Shown here one piece after another: positions 5,250 to 7,846 of a stretch of DNA of 7,846 nucleotides. The position numbers were made by a program, and so were the translations under genes. The notes below the pieces were generated by a model. That model was not told the origin of the DNA and did not search any database. It saw only the letters and a program-made list of their open reading frames with translations. The DNA lies in NCBI GenBank assembly GCA_031269165.1, contig JAISZQ010000312.1, positions 1 to 7,846 on the forward strand. Reading direction: 5' to 3'. The number at the start of each line of letters is the position of its first letter. The first letter of the stretch is position 1. This DNA comes from Spirochaetaceae bacterium. Its GTDB lineage: Bacteria; Spirochaetota; Spirochaetia; Treponematales; Breznakiellaceae.

Positions 5250-6089
5250 TTATCCATTTACCATTTTCAATTCCCCCGCAGGGGGCGCAGAGGGCGCGTA
5301 GCCGAAAAAGGCTTTATAGGACCGGAAAAAGTTGGAATAATCGTTGAAGCCCGCGTCATAGGCGGCCTCGGTTGCCTGCATCCCCGCGCCGATGTTCTGG
5401 CGGGCGATGGAGAGACGCTGAATGCGGATATACCGTTCCACGGTGAGCCCCGTTTCTCCGCGAAAAATGTCGTTGAGGTGGTTCTTGTTCATGGAGAAAC
5501 GCCGGGCAAGGGCGTCCAACGAAACGGGTGCCCGCAGGTTGTCTTGGATGAAGTCAAGCATATCCCGCACCCGCTTGTTGAGGAGAATCCGCTGGGGAGT
5601 AACGCCGTGGCCCGCGCCGTGCAACTGGTAGAGGTGGGTGAGGATAGCCATTATCCGGCTCTTGATCGCCCGGTCCCGGACGCGCCTCTCCAGGTCCATG
5701 CATCCCAGAAGGGAGTTGGCGAAGACGCCCGCCGTGCCGGAGACGTCCACATAATAGGCCCGCTGCGGGTTAAAGAGCGGCTCGAACAGGGAACGATCCG
5801 ATTTATCCAGCATATCGGGGAGAAAATGAATAGAAAGGTGGTCGTAGGAATCGCTTGAAAGAATCCGGTGATCATGGGAAGCATGAGGCGGGATTAACAG
5901 GAGGCCGCCGGGCCGAATGGTATATTCATGGCCTTCAACGCGGCGGATTACGCCCTCCCCCGCTCCGCGATCCTCACGAACATAAAAGATTTCATATTCC
6001 GGGTGGCGGTGCGACCGGTAATAGGGCTCGTCACTGACGCCGTGGGTGAGAAACATAGACTGAGCGTCAAAACGGTCTATCCTTTCCAT
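5250..6089 (-). CDS. AraC-family transcriptional regulator
   Basis: This 279-aa regulator has a cupin-type ligand-binding domain in front of the two-helix-turn-helix AraC DNA-binding domain. Residues 24-75 show the AraC-binding cupin pattern: YRSHRHPEYEIFYV, then YTIRPGGLLLIPPHASH. The C-terminal part (about 171-267) contains VSLDALARRFSMNKNHLNDIFR as the first helix-turn-helix and ATEAAYDAGFNDYSNFFRSYKAFFGYAPS as the second, with the conserved AGF-D-SNFFR signature. The start at 6089 is set by AAGGAGG (6094-6100 on the complement) with a 4-nt gap; an in-frame ATG at 6176 would lie upstream of the likely promoter. The gene is divergent from a solute-binding protein gene, so it probably controls that uptake gene and itself. 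After GYAPS the last 12 residues (268-279) and the stop are encoded by the adjacent repeat. The ligand is unknown. Confidence 0.93.
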   Translation of the reverse strand: MERIDRFDAQSMFLTHGVSDEPYYRSHRHPEYEIFYVREDRGAGEGVIRRVEGHEYTIRPGGLLLIPPHASHDHRILSSDSYDHLSIHFLPDMLDKSDRSLFEPLFNPQRAYYVDVSGTAGVFANSLLGCMDLERRVRDRAIKSRIMAILTHLYQLHGAGHGVTPQRILLNKRVRDMLDFIQDNLRAPVSLDALARRFSMNKNHLNDIFRGETGLTVERYIRIQRLSIARQNIGAGMQATEAAYDAGFNDYSNFFRSYKAFFGYAPSAPPAGELKMVNG

Positions 6090-6140
6090 GGAACCTCCTT
6101 TTTCTGTATCTCCCGGAACCTTGAGCGTCCCGCGAACCCC

Positions 6141-6168
6141 ATTATAGCATAAAACCGGATAGTTGCAA
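6141..6168 (-). promoter_or_regulatory. Promoter of the araC-type gene
   Basis: On the minus strand TTGCAA (6163-6168) and a perfect TATAAT (6141-6146) are separated by 16 bp, about 50 bp before the start at 6089. The -35 lies inside the first operator-like direct repeat, which would allow self-repression. Confidence 0.65.
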
Positions 6169-6191
6169 TGTTTCACCGGATTTTTGCAATG
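6155..6191. promoter_or_regulatory. Direct-repeat operator, probable AraC-type binding sites
   Basis: Two 16-bp sites, 6155-6170 and 6176-6191, share CCGGAT-nn-TTGCAATG with 14 of 16 bases identical, 21 bp apart start to start. This is about two helical turns and the arrangement typical of AraC-family dimer sites. The first site covers the -35 of the araC-type gene. The second ends about 20 bp before the TATAAT of the divergent gene, where an activator would touch RNA polymerase. That the neighbouring regulator binds here is inference. Confidence 0.65.
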
Positions 6192-6217
6192 CGGCCGCCG
6201 GCAAAGGCTTTTATAAT
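6184..6217 (+). promoter_or_regulatory. Promoter of the solute-binding protein gene
   Basis: A perfect TATAAT lies at 6212-6217. No good -35 is found at the normal distance: the nearest candidate, TTGCAA at 6184-6189, leaves a 22-bp spacer. A strong -10 with a poor -35 next to an operator is typical of an activator-dependent promoter. Confidence 0.55.
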
Positions 6218-6223
6218 AGTGTT

Positions 6224-6282
6224 GTTACCCTTAATTCACCAAGACAGAGGGTAACGGTTTATGACTATGGTAAACTTTTTTT
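6224..6282 (+). promoter_or_regulatory. Leader with inverted repeat and T-run-tailed hairpin
   Basis: GTTACCC (6224-6230) and GGGTAAC (6249-6255) form a 7-bp inverted repeat with an 18-nt loop. A second weaker stem, GTTTA (6257-6261) with TAAAC (6271-6275), is followed by seven T residues. GGTAA at 6269-6273 could instead pair with TTACC at 6225-6229, so alternative folds are possible. The second stem is short and AT-rich, so attenuation is only a possibility. The ribosome site GGAGGA (6285-6290) follows directly. Confidence 0.3.
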
Positions 6283-6295
6283 ATGGAGGAACAGT

Positions 6296-7609
6296 ATGAA
6301 ACGGAATCGTGGGACTTTGTGGGCCTGTCTTTTGGCGGGATTGCTGGCGGCACTCGGCGGGTGCGCGAAGAAAGATGCCGGGCAAAGCGCGGGCAAAACG
6401 GCGGTAACCATTACGGCGGTGTATGCCGTGGGAAACGAGGTGACGGCGGATCTGATGCACGAGCGGCTCGAAGGCTACATGGCGCTCAATCCCCATGTGA
6501 CCATCGTGGAGAAACTGAGCAACGAGGGCTCGTATCTTGACGCGATACGGACGCTGGACGCGGTGGGCGAACTGCCGGATCTTATCGAGATGCGGGACAC
6601 GCCGCTCTTTGTGCGGGCCGGGAAACTGGGCGAACTGCCTGCGGACATCACGGCGCTTTTTGAAACGACCGTCCCCTTTGACGGCAAGGTCTACACCGCG
6701 CCCATCGACGAGTCCTATCCCAACGGCATCATCTACAGCAAGAAGGTTTTCAACCAACTGGGGATCAATGCGGCGGACATCAAGACCTACGGCGACTTTC
6801 TGAACGTGTGCGAGAAGATCAAGGCCGCCGGAATCGCGCCCATCGTGGTGGGCGGCGCGGACATCTGGCACATCGGGTTCTGGTGGAACTACTTCTGGCA
6901 GCAGGAAGTCGCGGTGAAGCATCCCGATTGGATCGCCCGCCGGTATGAGGACAAAGTGCATTTCACCGACCCGGAAATCAAGGCCGCGATGACCGGCCTC
7001 ACCGCGCTTTTCCAGAAGGGCTATGTCGAAAAGGGCTGGGCGTCCACCGGAGAGGGCCAATGCCCCTCGATCCTCGTAAGCGGACAGGCGGCCATGTACT
7101 TCATCGGTCCCTTTGTCTTCCAGCAGATCAGGGAGGCCGACCCTTCGTTTGAATTCGGCTTCTTTGCCCTGCCCGACAATAACGGCAACATCAACGTAAC
7201 GGGCGGCCCGCTCCCTGCCGGTTGGGCGATCTCAGGCGAGGCGCAGAAAGACCCCGCCAAAGCCGAAGAGATATACAACTTCATCCGGTATTTCTTCTCC
7301 AAAGACGTGTACACCGAGTTCCTTGCCAAGTCAAACTTCCTCTCCTCGCTGAAGGAAAAATACACCTACCCGTCAACCGAACAGTTTGATGAGGTTCTGC
7401 GTATCGCCGCCACCGCGGACAACAAACAACTCGGCTGGAACCAAAAAATCGGCCCGAACGAACTGCCGCCCAATTTCCGCAACTTCTGCTACAAGCTGGT
7501 GAGCGAGTGGTTCCTCGGCGTGTCCACGATTGACGCGGGCCTCAAGACGATGGATCAGGAATGGGCCAACGCGACCAAGGACTTTAACCCGGTCAAGAAC
7601 CCGAAATAG
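6296..7609 (+). CDS. ABC transporter solute-binding lipoprotein (family 1, carbohydrate type)
   Basis: This is the ligand-capturing component of a CUT1-type ABC importer, anchored outside the cytoplasmic membrane. It has 437 aa and starts with a lipoprotein signal: KRNR, a hydrophobic stretch and the lipobox LGGC with Cys23. The mature part follows the family 1 pattern: ELPDLIEMR (92-100), GKVYTAPIDESYPNGIIYSKKVF (130-152), CEKIKAAGIAPIVVGGADIW (172-191), the aromatic patch IGFWWNYFW (193-201) likely near a sugar site, and GQAAMYFIGPFVF (263-275). The length is normal and the gene looks intact. The start is supported by GGAGGA with a gap of about 6 nt. The gene diverges from an AraC-type regulator, a common pairing for sugar uptake loci. 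No permease follows within the remaining 237 bp, so it may be a stand-alone binding protein or have distant partners. The substrate cannot be read from the sequence. Confidence 0.93.
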   Translation: MKRNRGTLWACLLAGLLAALGGCAKKDAGQSAGKTAVTITAVYAVGNEVTADLMHERLEGYMALNPHVTIVEKLSNEGSYLDAIRTLDAVGELPDLIEMRDTPLFVRAGKLGELPADITALFETTVPFDGKVYTAPIDESYPNGIIYSKKVFNQLGINAADIKTYGDFLNVCEKIKAAGIAPIVVGGADIWHIGFWWNYFWQQEVAVKHPDWIARRYEDKVHFTDPEIKAAMTGLTALFQKGYVEKGWASTGEGQCPSILVSGQAAMYFIGPFVFQQIREADPSFEFGFFALPDNNGNINVTGGPLPAGWAISGEAQKDPAKAEEIYNFIRYFFSKDVYTEFLAKSNFLSSLKEKYTYPSTEQFDEVLRIAATADNKQLGWNQKIGPNELPPNFRNFCYKLVSEWFLGVSTIDAGLKTMDQEWANATKDFNPVKNPK

Positions 7610-7618
7610 ATAAGAGGC

Positions 7619-7655
7619 GAGGCTGTCAAGGCCAACCGAGTTTTGAAACAGGATC
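7619..7655. repeat. 37-nt dispersed hairpin repeat, copy 2
   Basis: It aligns without gaps to 83-119, with 6 differences in 37. Several changes fall in the stems (for example AA to GG near 7630 and C to A near 7653) and weaken pairing, so this copy looks decayed. It starts 9 bases after the binding-protein stop codon. Confidence 0.65.
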
Positions 7656-7757
7656 GAGTAACTATTCGGTTGGGGGGAAGTCTCCCACTGTCAACAACTT
7701 AAGCCAATGGAATATAAGAGTGATCAACGGATCACACAGATTTTTAGTTTTTTTGTC
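7656..7757. other. Non-coding stretch, no gene recognised
   Basis: No open frame with a plausible start is visible. A short stem TGGG-TCCCA type pairing occurs in TTGGGGGGAAGTCTCCCA, and a T-rich run lies at 7741-7754. The segment GTAACTATTCGGTTGGGGGG has a GTAA start like the ends of IS66-family elements, but no second end or transposase is present, so this is only a hint. Confidence 0.3.
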
Positions 7758-7846
7758 CGCGAATGTACGCGAATGTGCGCCATACATGGCGTTGCGAATA
7801 CGCGCTGATGGGTATGTATTATTCGTATTTATTCGCGCCATTCGCG
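7758..7846. repeat. Inverted repeat of CGCGAAT units at the window edge
   Basis: CGCGAAT occurs at 7758-7764 and 7768-7774, a 10-bp step. Its inverse ATTCGCG occurs at 7831-7837 and 7840-7846, with a partial ATTCG at 7821. The two sets face each other around a small perfect palindrome, CGCCAT-AC-ATGGCG (7778-7791). The right arm runs off the window, so the full size is unknown. No coding potential is seen. Confidence 0.6.

Larger units (their letters stand above)
4480..5288. repeat. Compound repeat array between the araC-type gene and the membrane protein gene
   Basis: This stretch of about 800 bp is nearly all repeat and holds no believable gene apart from the AraC 3' end. Three parts recur. 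The first is a mini-palindrome GCGCGC-TT-CGCGCG (near 4481, 4633 and 4950). The second is 7-bp repeats of AATGGAN or, inverted, NTCCATT. The third is five palindromic elements starting GTCATTGCGAG at 4529, 4660, 4805, 4997 and 5142. Elements 2 and 3 with their flanks (about 4631-4950) are duplicated as elements 4 and 5 (about 4948-5288) at a spacing of 337 bp. The two blocks differ in heptad number before the first element, two against five. Open frames on both strands here are repeat translations. Confidence 0.9.

Noticed and set aside
4510..5347. Several overlapping open frames in the repeat array
   Set aside because: All are translations of the GTCATTGCGAG elements and heptads in different frames, with no domain and no consistent ribosome site.
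6090..6176. N-terminal extension of the AraC regulator from the ATG at 6176
   Set aside because: The extension would cover the TATAAT promoter and part of the operator. A strong AAGGAGG stands just before the ATG at 6089.
6281..7060. Minus-strand open frame of 259 codons opposite the binding-protein gene
   Set aside because: It is antisense to an intact lipoprotein gene with signal peptide and ribosome site, and it has no recognisable domain.
83..7655. The two 37-nt hairpins as direct repeats bounding a mobile element
   Set aside because: The segment between them contains core genes (pnp, rpsO, ribF) and no integrase or transposase. Dispersed repeats explain them better.
7657..7757. Left end of an IS66-type insertion sequence
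   Set aside because: Only a GTAA-type start is suggestive. No transposase frame, second inverted repeat or target duplication is visible before the window ends.

Overview
This is a GC-rich bacterial chromosome segment. A conserved translation and RNA-decay cluster on the minus strand is followed by a divergent sugar-type regulator/binding-protein pair, and unusually dense non-coding repeats separate the two. The order membrane protein > ribF > rpsO > pnp occurs in several phyla. The style of the genes (an Arg/Gly-rich PNPase tail, and an AraC regulator beside a CUT1-type binding lipoprotein) makes me lean towards a Treponema-like spirochaete. That is a guess and is not proven by the sequence.

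Layout. 1-154: pnp 3' flank with a long terminator-like hairpin and two repeat families. 155-2383 (-): pnp, polynucleotide phosphorylase. 2384-2928: a 545-bp rpsO-pnp spacer with GC-rich hairpins and a 129-bp repeat present in two near-identical copies plus a diverged third. 2929-3198 (-): rpsO, ribosomal protein S15. 3242-3820 (-): a short ribF with only the FAD-synthetase half. 3817-4437 (-): an unrecognised multi-pass membrane protein overlapping ribF by 4 bp. 4480-5288: a compound repeat array of five palindromic GTCATTGCGAG elements, 7-bp repeats of AATGGAN, and a GC-rich mini-palindrome, with a block of about 320-340 bp duplicated in tandem. 5250-6089 (-): an AraC-family regulator whose last 12 codons and stop lie inside the repeat. 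6090-6295: divergent control region with two 16-bp direct repeats 21 bp apart. 6296-7609 (+): a solute-binding lipoprotein of an ABC sugar importer. 7610-7846: no gene seen, but a second copy of the pnp-flank hairpin element and an inverted repeat made of CGCGAAT units running off the window.

How the parts work together. The minus-strand cluster probably forms one transcription unit serving flavin cofactor synthesis, 30S assembly and mRNA turnover, broken up by inserted repeats that would fold in the RNA. The AraC regulator probably senses a small ligand, possibly a sugar, and controls both itself and the divergent binding-protein gene through the direct repeats. No permease or ATPase gene is visible after the binding protein.

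I saw no phage, CRISPR, toxin or defence genes. The most unusual content is the repeat landscape, particularly repeats that abut or supply stop codons.
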